Shown one piece after another: positions 1-4,659 of a stretch of 6,223 bases of DNA (position 1 is the first letter of the stretch; every line of letters begins with the position of its first letter). Made by a program: the position numbers and the translations under genes. The DNA comes from an uncultured delta proteobacterium (GTDB lineage Bacteria; RBG-13-61-14; DRUE01). The notes under the pieces were generated by a model. The model saw nothing but the letters and a program-made list of their open reading frames with translations. It had not been told where the DNA came from and searched no databases. The DNA is taken from the NCBI GenBank assembly GCA_903930515.1, contig CAIYYW010000362.1:1-6223 (forward strand), written 5' to 3'.

Positions 1-544
1 CCTGCTTGATGAACTCGTTCAGGTCCAGAAGGTTCGCGCTCAAGGGCGCCTGTCGCCGGTTGAAATTTCCTCCCCAGACTTCCTTGCCGGTCTGCGGGTC
101 AAAGATATGGAGATGGAACCCGATTTCCGCGGGACTGCTCGCCGCAAGCCCATTCCCCTTCCGCTCGCTCCAGCAGTAAATCACCGGGAAGATCAGGAAA
201 TCCCCCTTCATCGCTTTAGCCAGCGGGAGCCAGGCCTCAACAGTTTTTCGTTCCTGAATCTTTTCCAAAGGTAGCCGCGCCTTGAGCATGGCAAAGCCGT
301 CCTCGGCCAAAACCGCGGCCAGGCGCGAATCAAATTCGTCCCCCGCGGTTTCCTTAAGCTCGCAATTGAACACCGGCCTGAGACAGATCGGGCAAACCCC
401 GCTCCGGGAAACCAAGGGGTCGGCGGAAACGAATTTATAATTCAGGACCGGCGCCTGTTTCAAGGCCGGTTCCGGCTTGGGACAACTGAAAAAGATCAGC
501 CCGGCAACAAGGGCGCCCAGCCCGGGCAGTAATTTATTTTTCAT
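1..544 (-). CDS. putative outer-membrane or periplasmic lipoprotein, 3' end outside the window
   Basis: I read 181 codons from an ATG at 544 with no stop before the left edge, so the C-terminus is missing. Residues 1-21 (MKNKLLPGLG, then a hydrophobic run ending in LIFFSC) look like a lipoprotein signal peptide with Cys21 as the lipidated residue. Phe at -3 is not a textbook lipobox, so lipidation is probable rather than certain. After a Pro-rich stretch there is a cysteine cluster at Cys51-Cys54-Cys61 (CPIC, then FNC), which could bind metal or form a disulfide. Residues 113-160 (GDFLIFPVIYCW, IGFHLHIFDPQTGKEVWGG) resemble small lipoproteins of unknown function that report a quantity 'in the form of' a beta-strand-rich fold; I recognise the style but no named family. 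Its ATG overlaps the hisH stop as ATGA, implying translational coupling and membership of the minus-strand operon. No function is assigned. Confidence 0.72.
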   Translation of the reverse strand, partial: MKNKLLPGLGALVAGLIFFSCPKPEPALKQAPVLNYKFVSADPLVSRSGVCPICLRPVFNCELKETAGDEFDSRLAAVLAEDGFAMLKARLPLEKIQERKTVEAWLPLAKAMKGDFLIFPVIYCWSERKGNGLAASSPAEIGFHLHIFDPQTGKEVWGGNFNRRQAPLSANLLDLNEFIKQ

Positions 545-1185
545 CTCCCGGCCACCATCCTTCCGAAATTTTTGAGCAGGGCCAACCCGTTGGCCTGGCT
601 TTTTTCCGGGTGGAACTGGCTGGCGAAGAGGTTTCCGGACGCGATCCCGGAGGCGAAGGCGGTTCCGTAATCGGTCTCGGTCGCGACCAGGTTTTTATCC
701 AGCGGCTCCACAAAATATGAATGCACGAAATAAAAGCTGGCCCCGGAAGGGATGCCTTGCAGGACCGGATGGTCCTTTAAGATCTTGACCTGGTTCCAGC
801 CCATATGCGGCACTTTGAGAAAAGCGCCCGGACCGGTTTGCGGGTCGGGCAGGTTCTCGGGGAATTTTTTCACCCGGCCCTTAAAAATTCCCAGGCCTTT
901 GCTCGGGCCGAACTCCTCGCTCTCTTCAAACAAAATCTGGTACCCGAGGCAGATGCCCAGGAAGGGACGGTCGGCCTTGATCCACTCGGTTATCGGCTCA
1001 ATCAGCCCGAGGCCATTAAGGTTCTTGACGCAGTCCGCGAACGCGCCCACCCCGGGCAGGACCATCCCCTCGGCCTTCTCAATCTCGGCCCGGGAGCTGG
1101 ACACTTGTGCCGGGAAGCCGAGCTTGTGAAAGGCCTTTTCCACCGAGCGCAGGTTTCCCATTCCGTAATCAATAATTACAATCAT
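541..1185 (-). CDS. hisH: imidazole glycerol phosphate synthase, glutaminase subunit HisH
   Basis: HisH hydrolyses glutamine and channels ammonia to HisF, which forms imidazole glycerol phosphate and AICAR in histidine biosynthesis in the cytoplasm. The 214-residue protein is a class I glutamine amidotransferase of normal length. It has the family N-terminus (MIVIIDYGMGNLRSV), the oxyanion-strand motif PGVGAF at 44-49, the nucleophile Cys79 in GICLGYQ, PHMGWN at 126-131, and the His192/Glu194 pair in QFHPEKS. I start at 1185 because the family begins at this Met. An in-frame ATG at 1206 would add seven atypical residues and sits directly against the AGGAGG with no spacing; the chosen start has a modest GGTGAG four bases upstream. 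The gene lies 86 bases after the endonuclease stop and overlaps the lipoprotein by four bases. The HisF partner is not in the window and would be expected further left or elsewhere. Confidence 0.97.
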   Translation of the reverse strand: MIVIIDYGMGNLRSVEKAFHKLGFPAQVSSSRAEIEKAEGMVLPGVGAFADCVKNLNGLGLIEPITEWIKADRPFLGICLGYQILFEESEEFGPSKGLGIFKGRVKKFPENLPDPQTGPGAFLKVPHMGWNQVKILKDHPVLQGIPSGASFYFVHSYFVEPLDKNLVATETDYGTAFASGIASGNLFASQFHPEKSQANGLALLKNFGRMVAGR

Positions 1186-1260
1186 ATTCTCACCGCAAAG
1201 GCGCATCCTCCTCCGCCAAGGCTACGGAGGACAGGGAGGACACAGCGAAAAAATGGATTG
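1186..1260. repeat. intergenic repeat-like segment with inverted repeat
   Basis: The short gap between the endonuclease and hisH contains a perfect 6-base inverted repeat, CCTCCG at 1210-1215 and CGGAGG at 1225-1230, separated by nine bases. Around it lie repeated 'ggagga' units (1225-1232, 1235-1240) and a 'caccgcaaaggcgc' run at 1191-1204. Phrases of this type (accgcaaaggcgc, cggaggacacag) resemble dispersed intergenic repeats that I recall from many environmental bacterial genomes; that is recollection, and only one copy is visible here. On the minus strand the CGGAGGAGG end lies about 20 bases before hisH, so the hairpin could influence hisH translation. Confidence 0.45.
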
Positions 1261-1271
1261 CTGAATTTTGC

Positions 1272-2123
1272 TTATTCATTTTTGATCTTTTTTAGTTCCT
1301 CTATGGAATATATCGGTTCTCTGGAGTGAATCGCGTAATGACAATTAGGGCATACAGGTATGAGGTCTTTGATTGCGTCAATTTGATAACTCTCACCAAT
1401 CTTGGAAATAGGGACCAAGTGATGAACAATAATATAATCTTTGAAATCCTTTCCATAAAATTCTCGGAAAGAAAAGCCGCAAACTTTGCAATTGGTTCCA
1501 TAGTATTCAATACAGGCCTGGCGAGCCTGAGGATTTCGCTCATAAGCGTTCACGCTGATTCTATGCTTTGCCCCCTCTGGGAATACCCCTGAATCATCTA
1601 ATTCTTCTGGAATAAATTTGGCAGAGCCTTTAGTCCGTTTACTCCATTCTGCTTCCAAATCTTTTGCCACAGGTTCTTGAATTTTTATTCCGCTTACACG
1701 GGTGCTCCAGGAAAATTTCTCAGACATTTTTTTGAGGAAGTCTATAGAAATGATCGGCTCTTTGGATAAAACATCAAATTTTATGTCCACATACAGAGAC
1801 CTTCCATATAATTTAAACAAATGTTCGTCCTCGTATGACTCCCTCTCTACAATGCCGGAGGCGACAATGCCTTTCGGTTCCTCGCCAAGTTTAATTAAAA
1901 AGATTCTATCGCCCTTTGATATGCTGCGGTTCTTGCCACAAGTCCAGCGATGCCGAGAAAATCCTTTTTCATTCACTTCTTGAATATGTTTATCAATATT
2001 ATCATCAATGTCATTCCAAGACCATCGCTTTGGATTCCAGGCTAACAGATATGTCTTCCTTTTTGCGCTTCTTGGCTGAAGAATTAGCCTTTTCCTAAAG
2101 ATACTCCTTTCGCGCTTAGACAT
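1272..2123 (-). CDS. EVE-domain HNH endonuclease, probable modification-dependent restriction enzyme
   Basis: The 283-residue protein has two recognisable parts. Residues about 24-155 look like an EVE/PUA-like fold: TYLLAWNPKRWSW at 24-36 with Trp29, Trp34 and Trp36, then GDRIFLIKLG at 71-80 and GIVASGIV at 85-92. EVE domains are known readers of modified bases. Residues about 190-270 form a zinc-supported HNH nuclease: Cys212-Cys215, the catalytic pair His234-His235 in VHHLVPIS, LIPVCPNCH with Cys258 and Cys261, and His266. This reader-plus-nuclease architecture fits type IV, McrA-like restriction of DNA carrying modified cytosine; the exact modification is not predictable here. The ATG at 2123 has AGGA eight bases upstream and overlaps the nucleotidyltransferase gene by eight bases. 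A 60-base sample (1741-1800) is 33% G+C against 52-67% in neighbouring genes, supporting horizontal acquisition into the operon. All key HNH residues are intact. Domain assignment is firm for HNH and good for EVE; the defence role is inferred. Confidence 0.88.
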   Translation of the reverse strand: MSKRERSIFRKRLILQPRSAKRKTYLLAWNPKRWSWNDIDDNIDKHIQEVNEKGFSRHRWTCGKNRSISKGDRIFLIKLGEEPKGIVASGIVERESYEDEHLFKLYGRSLYVDIKFDVLSKEPIISIDFLKKMSEKFSWSTRVSGIKIQEPVAKDLEAEWSKRTKGSAKFIPEELDDSGVFPEGAKHRISVNAYERNPQARQACIEYYGTNCKVCGFSFREFYGKDFKDYIIVHHLVPISKIGESYQIDAIKDLIPVCPNCHYAIHSREPIYSIEELKKIKNE

Positions 2124-2406
2124 AGACCAGATCCTGCATAATATATTTCCTGCGGTTGGGCTTGATGGCGTCGGGGGTGATCAAGTCAACCTTGACCCCC
2201 AGAAGCTCTTCCAGGTAATCAGCGAAATGGATGAAGAGAAATCCCACCGGCTCCTTGAATTCCACCAGCAGATCCAAATCGCTTTCCTCGGTCTGCTCCC
2301 CCCGGGCATAAGACCCGAAAATGGCAAGGTCTTTCACCTTGTATTTCTCCTCCAGAATCTTGCGGTTTTTTCCAATCGTTTCCTTGATGTCCTTAAGCTC
2401 TTTCAT
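2116..2406 (-). CDS. MNT-type minimal nucleotidyltransferase
   Basis: This 96-residue protein is a stand-alone DNA polymerase beta-like nucleotidyltransferase. The signature GSYARG at 31-36, followed by SDLDLLVEF at 42-50, gives the GSx(A)RG loop and the two metal-binding aspartates Asp43 and Asp45; a third acidic residue is likely Asp74 in VDLIT. Family members transfer nucleotides, and the MntA group AMPylates a HEPN toxin, HepT. I place the start at 2406 because family proteins begin here and TGAGGA lies four bases upstream; the frame is open further upstream but there overlaps hisB in a different frame. The gene follows hisB by 31 bases. Its final codons overlap the start of the EVE-HNH gene by eight bases, so the two are probably translated together. 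No HEPN partner is adjacent, which is unusual for the family. Composition (57% G+C over 2281-2340) is closer to the host than to the endonuclease. The family is clear; the substrate is unknown. Confidence 0.9.
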   Translation of the reverse strand: MKELKDIKETIGKNRKILEEKYKVKDLAIFGSYARGEQTEESDLDLLVEFKEPVGFLFIHFADYLEELLGVKVDLITPDAIKPNRRKYIMQDLVYV

Positions 2407-2437
2407 CTTTTCCTCAAACTTAGCCTTTCCTCTTCGC

Positions 2438-3031
2438 TCAGAGCTTCCCCTTGGAGCTGGGCACACTTGGCTCGCGCGGGTTGATCGCGACGGCCTGGGC
2501 CATTGCCTTGCCCAAGGCCTTGAAGATGGCCTCCAGGGAGTGGTGATAGTCCGTGCCGTATTCCAGCCGGATATGGAGGGAGATCCCGGCGTTATTGGCA
2601 AAGGCCCGGAAGAATTCCTGGACCAGGTTGACATCAAATTCCCATTGCTTTTCCTTGGGAATCTCCACCTGATAAATTAGACAGGGCCTTCCGGAAAGGT
2701 CCACCACCACCCGGGCCAGGGCCTCGTCCATCGGCACCAGGGACAGGCCGAACCGGTTGATGCCCTTCCGCACATCCATCGCCCGGTTGAAGGCCTGTCC
2801 GAGGGTTATCCCCAGGTCTTCCACCAGGTGATGCTCCCCCACTTCCACATCCCCGGCCGCGTTCAACTCCAAGTCAAACAGGCCGTGTCTCGCGAAGCTC
2901 TCCAGCAAATGATTAAAAAATCCCAGCGGGGTTTTGATCTTGCTCCGGCCCTCTCCGTCCAGGTTGAGCTTGAGCAGAATCTCGGTCTCCTTGGTCTTGC
3001 GCTTGATCTCGGCTTTCCTTGATTTTTTCAT
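2438..3031 (-). CDS. hisB: imidazoleglycerol-phosphate dehydratase HisB
   Basis: HisB removes water from imidazole glycerol phosphate to give imidazole acetol phosphate, the step immediately after the HisH/HisF reaction. The 197-residue protein is the monofunctional form, with no phosphatase domain. Visible family blocks are RKTKETEI at 11-18, GFFNHLLESFARHGLFDLEL at 37-56, the metal-binding EHHLVED at 66-72 (His67, His68, Glu71), MDEALARVVVDLSGRP at 101-116 and YHHSLEAIFKAL at 162-173 (His163, His164, Glu167), ending in PSSKGKL. The first motif has Glu where Asp is usual before HH, a conservative change. The ATG at 3031 has GAGGTG seven bases upstream. The gene lies 68 bases after amrB and 31 before the nucleotidyltransferase. 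It is separated from hisH by two non-histidine genes. Confidence 0.97.
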   Translation of the reverse strand: MKKSRKAEIKRKTKETEILLKLNLDGEGRSKIKTPLGFFNHLLESFARHGLFDLELNAAGDVEVGEHHLVEDLGITLGQAFNRAMDVRKGINRFGLSLVPMDEALARVVVDLSGRPCLIYQVEIPKEKQWEFDVNLVQEFFRAFANNAGISLHIRLEYGTDYHHSLEAIFKALGKAMAQAVAINPREPSVPSSKGKL

Positions 3032-3063
3032 CCCGGTTCACCTCACCTTATCATTATCATTCC

Positions 3064-3088
3064 CAGGGCGAGGCCAGCCCCGCCCCTG
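3064..3088. other. GC-rich stem-loop between amrB and hisB
   Basis: GGGCG at 3066-3070 pairs with CGCCC at 3081-3085; after one A-C mismatch, GG at 3072-3073 pairs with CC at 3078-3079, closing a four-base loop. CAG at 3064-3066 and CTG at 3086-3088 can extend the stem if one base bulges. On the minus strand this begins about 12 bases after the amrB stop. No T-run follows in either direction, so it is not a standard intrinsic terminator. It could stabilise or partly punctuate the operon mRNA; that role is inference. Confidence 0.45.
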
Positions 3089-3099
3089 CAAAATTCAAC

Positions 3100-3906
3100 T
3101 CACTTAATTATTACTGCGGCGTATGACACCACTTCCCGGTCGTCCCCGGTGACTTCTCCGGAATTGCGGTAATCCGCCAGCTCCGCGCTCTCCGCTCCCA
3201 ACTCCCTGGCCGCCACCAGCATCACCGTTGCCGGGATGAACCCGCACATTGAAATATTATTCCTCACCACCGCGGCGTAAAGGCCCTCGGGGTTCAGTTG
3301 CAACGCCTGGTCCAGGGCCATCCGGTCCTGGCGCTTGGCCTTCTCCGCGGGAAGGTAGTGGCTCATATCCGAACTGGCCACCATCAGGGCCGGCTGGTCC
3401 CATTCCTTCACCGCCCTTGAGATCGCCTTTCCCAACTCCTCGCATTGCGCATAGCTCATCCGCAACAGGCAGAGCGCGGTGAGCCGGAAATCCTTGCGGA
3501 AATATTGCAGGAACGGGATTTGCACTTCCAGAGAATGCTCGGATTGATGCGCGCCCTCGTCCAGTTCCACCAGGCTGGTCTCGGCCCCGATCATTTCGCC
3601 CAGTTCGGCGTTCACTTCCACTTCCCCCAGGGGCGTGCTCCAACTCCCCTCCGGCCAGAGCGCGATGTCCGCTCCGATCCCGCGATGGTTTGGCCCGAGC
3701 ACGATCACATCCTTTGGAATCTCCACCCGGCTGAACACGATCGCGGCGCCTTTCCCGGAATAAATATACCCGGCATGCGGAGAGATCACCCCCAAGGCCT
3801 TCTCCCGTTTCCTTCCCGGCTCCGCGAATTCCCCGATCATTTCCCGGAGCTCGGCCTTGTCCGCGGGATAAAAAGAGCCCGCAACCGCCGGCCTTCTGAC
3901 GCTCAT
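3100..3906 (-). CDS. amrB: AmmeMemoRadiSam system protein B (MEMO1 family)
   Basis: The 268-residue protein is a full-length member of the Memo family, structurally related to LigB-type non-haem iron dioxygenases. Family landmarks run throughout: VRRPAVAGSFYPAD at 3-16, SPHAGYIYSG at 42-51, GPNHRG at 71-76, EHSLEVQIPFL at 123-133, SSDMSHY at 178-184, MCGFIP at 220-225 and the C-terminal VVSYAAVIIK. By analogy with human MEMO1, His44, His74 and Cys221 are the likely metal ligands, and all are present. In many bacteria this protein is encoded with an AMMECR1-domain protein and a radical SAM protein; neither is adjacent here. The biochemical activity in bacteria is not settled to my knowledge. 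The ATG directly follows the PilZ stop (TAAATG), with AGGAGG lying inside the end of the PilZ gene, so translation is probably coupled. The symbol follows common annotation usage. Confidence 0.95.
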   Translation of the reverse strand: MSVRRPAVAGSFYPADKAELREMIGEFAEPGRKREKALGVISPHAGYIYSGKGAAIVFSRVEIPKDVIVLGPNHRGIGADIALWPEGSWSTPLGEVEVNAELGEMIGAETSLVELDEGAHQSEHSLEVQIPFLQYFRKDFRLTALCLLRMSYAQCEELGKAISRAVKEWDQPALMVASSDMSHYLPAEKAKRQDRMALDQALQLNPEGLYAAVVRNNISMCGFIPATVMLVAARELGAESAELADYRNSGEVTGDDREVVSYAAVIIK

Positions 3907-4287
3907 TTACCCCTCCTGGGATCCCAACGGATTCCCCGTTGGCTTGCCATCCTCCAGAAACTCCCGGACAAACTGTTCAATGCAGCCGCGATCCTTCTCG
4001 GTGATCTCCAAAAAGCGGATGCCCATTCCCGGGAAAAAGGGAGGCCGCTCCTCGTGCTCCCGGCACCAGGTCACTTCGCCGGTCACGCGGATTTTGTCTT
4101 TTACCCCGGGGATCTGGAACTGGAGCTTGAGCCGGGTGTTTTCCGGAAGCGGGTCGGTGGTGACCAGGAACATACCGCTGACGCTGATGTTGTGGGTGAC
4201 ATAAAAAGGAGGTCTTTTTAAACCCGGACCTCCTGGTTCCACCTCCAGCCGCACCAATGCCCTCAAATCCCGGCGCCGATCAGCCAT
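3907..4287 (-). CDS. PilZ domain protein, probable cyclic-di-GMP receptor
   Basis: The 126-residue protein is essentially a single PilZ domain. PilZ proteins bind cyclic di-GMP and relay it to motility, polysaccharide export or other surface functions. The N-terminal arginine motif is present (RRRDLRALVR at 4-13, with RxxxR spacing at Arg5/Arg9 and Arg9/Arg13). So is the second ligand motif NISVSG at 33-38, matching (D/N)xSxxG. GMGIRFLEIT at about 87-96 is the usual late strand. Both nucleotide motifs are intact, so ligand binding is likely. The C-terminal tail (GKPTGNPLGSQEG) is probably disordered. GAGAGGG stands seven bases before the ATG. It lies 23 bases after the tiny ribosomal-type gene and abuts amrB with no gap. 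Its output partner is not evident from the neighbourhood. Confidence 0.92.
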   Translation of the reverse strand: MADRRRDLRALVRLEVEPGGPGLKRPPFYVTHNISVSGMFLVTTDPLPENTRLKLQFQIPGVKDKIRVTGEVTWCREHEERPPFFPGMGIRFLEITEKDRGCIEQFVREFLEDGKPTGNPLGSQEG

Positions 4288-4310
4288 TGGAAAGCCCTCT
4301 CTTTCCCGGC

Positions 4311-4400
4311 TTATTTGGGTTTATGCCGATTAGCCTTGCGTTGCTTGCGGTATTTGTGCTTGTTGATCTTCTTCTTCCGCCATTTGATCACGCTTCCCAT
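4311..4400 (-). CDS. 29-residue AURKAIP1/COX24-domain (mS38/bS22-like) ribosomal peptide
   Basis: A 30-codon frame opens at an ATG at 4400 and ends in TAA at 4313-4311. The peptide starts MGSVIKWRKKKINKHKYRKQ and continues with RKANRHKPK. More than half of it is Lys, Arg or His. The MGSVIK start followed by R-K-K-x-x-x-K-H-K-Y-R-K matches the pattern of bacterial AURKAIP1/COX24-domain peptides, related to mitochondrial small-subunit protein mS38 and to bS22 of mycobacteria. In those systems the peptide binds rRNA of the 30S subunit near the decoding side. GGGAG sits seven bases before the ATG, and a promoter with a TATACT -10 lies about 46 bases upstream. It is the first gene of the minus-strand operon. 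Genes this short are easily missed; the family match is from memory of the motif, but start, Shine-Dalgarno and promoter agree. Confidence 0.88.
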   Translation of the reverse strand: MGSVIKWRKKKINKHKYRKQRKANRHKPK

Positions 4401-4446
4401 TTAAACGCTCCCTTGCTTTAAGTATTAAATCGGAAATTCCTTTTTG

Positions 4447-4475
4447 AGTATACGGACATCTGCTTTAAAAAGCAA
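4447..4475 (-). promoter_or_regulatory. sigma70-type promoter of the minus-strand operon
   Basis: Reading the minus strand, TTGCTT (4475-4470) is followed by a 17-base spacer and TATACT (4452-4447), a five-of-six match to the -10 consensus. The -35 is weak (three of six). Transcription would begin near 4440, leaving a leader of about 40 bases before the ribosomal-type peptide. A perfect 6-base inverted repeat, TGCTTT-AA-AAAGCA at 4461-4474, overlaps the -35 and could be an operator. Confidence 0.6.
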
Positions 4476-4476
4476 G

Positions 4477-4494
4477 CGCCGGCCGGGACCGGCG
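4477..4494. repeat. GC-rich inverted repeat upstream of the operon promoter
   Basis: CGCCGG at 4477-4482 is the reverse complement of CCGGCG at 4489-4494, with a six-base loop. It lies just upstream of the minus-strand -35 in a GC-rich patch that continues to about 4516. No T-run follows on either strand. Its role is unknown. Confidence 0.4.
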
Positions 4495-4556
4495 GCGATT
4501 GGGGTCCGGGCCGGGGAACCAAAACCAGCCGGGTTGTTTCCAAAGAATAATTAGGG

Positions 4557-4588
4557 ATTAAACCCGGGGCAGGAAATTAAACCGGGCA
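4557..4588. repeat. imperfect tandem motif ATTAAACC(C)GGG(G)CA
   Basis: ATTAAACCCGGGGCA at 4557-4571 is followed by ATTAAACCGGGCA at 4576-4588, the second copy lacking one C and one G. The copies start 19 bases apart, close to two helical turns, and end five bases before the plus-strand -35. This is the position and spacing expected of an activator or repressor site, but no regulator is identified. Confidence 0.4.
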
Positions 4589-4592
4589 TCCC

Positions 4593-4621
4593 TTGACAAG
4601 GACGGTTTTTTTGCTCAGAAT
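4593..4621 (+). promoter_or_regulatory. sigma70-type promoter for the tandem DsbA-like gene
   Basis: A perfect -35 TTGACA (4593-4598) is followed by a 17-base spacer and CAGAAT (4616-4621), a four-of-six match to TATAAT. Transcription would begin near 4628, about 30 bases before the ATG, with the Shine-Dalgarno AAGGAGG at 4644-4650. Confidence 0.6.
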
Positions 4622-4659
4622 TAGCCATATCTATCCAAAGAATAAGGAGGAATCCGGGT

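Larger units (their letters stand above)
4539..4645. repeat. 12-base direct repeat flanking the plus-strand promoter
   Basis: TCCAAAGAATAA occurs at 4539-4550 and again at 4634-4645, 95 bases apart. The second copy runs straight into the Shine-Dalgarno sequence of the disulfide oxidoreductase gene and lies downstream of its promoter; the first lies upstream. The repeats could be protein-binding sites or the trace of a small duplication. Confidence 0.5.

Noticed and set aside
1186-1206. An upstream in-frame ATG for hisH at 1206
   Set aside because: It would add seven residues not found in the family and leaves no spacing after AGGAGG; the start at 1185 gives the canonical N-terminus.
805-1329. 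A 174-codon open frame on the plus strand opposite hisH
   Set aside because: hisH is certain from its catalytic triad; the antisense frame shows no family pattern and crosses the repeat-like spacer.
2116-2406. A classical MntA-HepT toxin-antitoxin pair
   Set aside because: No HEPN-domain gene with an RxxxxH motif is next to the nucleotidyltransferase; the neighbour is an HNH nuclease.
2407-2637. N-terminal extension of the nucleotidyltransferase frame into hisB
   Set aside because: The extra residues are Pro/Ser/Arg-rich and arise from another frame of hisB; the Met at 2406 has a good ribosome site and fits the family start.
3445-4221. A 258-codon open frame on the plus strand across amrB and the PilZ gene
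   Set aside because: It lies opposite two well-supported genes, its translation is rich in Pro, Arg and His without a recognisable motif, and long antisense frames are expected in GC-rich DNA.
4477-4494. The GC-rich hairpin as a transcription terminator
   Set aside because: No T-run follows on either strand, and it lies upstream of both promoters' start sites between divergent genes.
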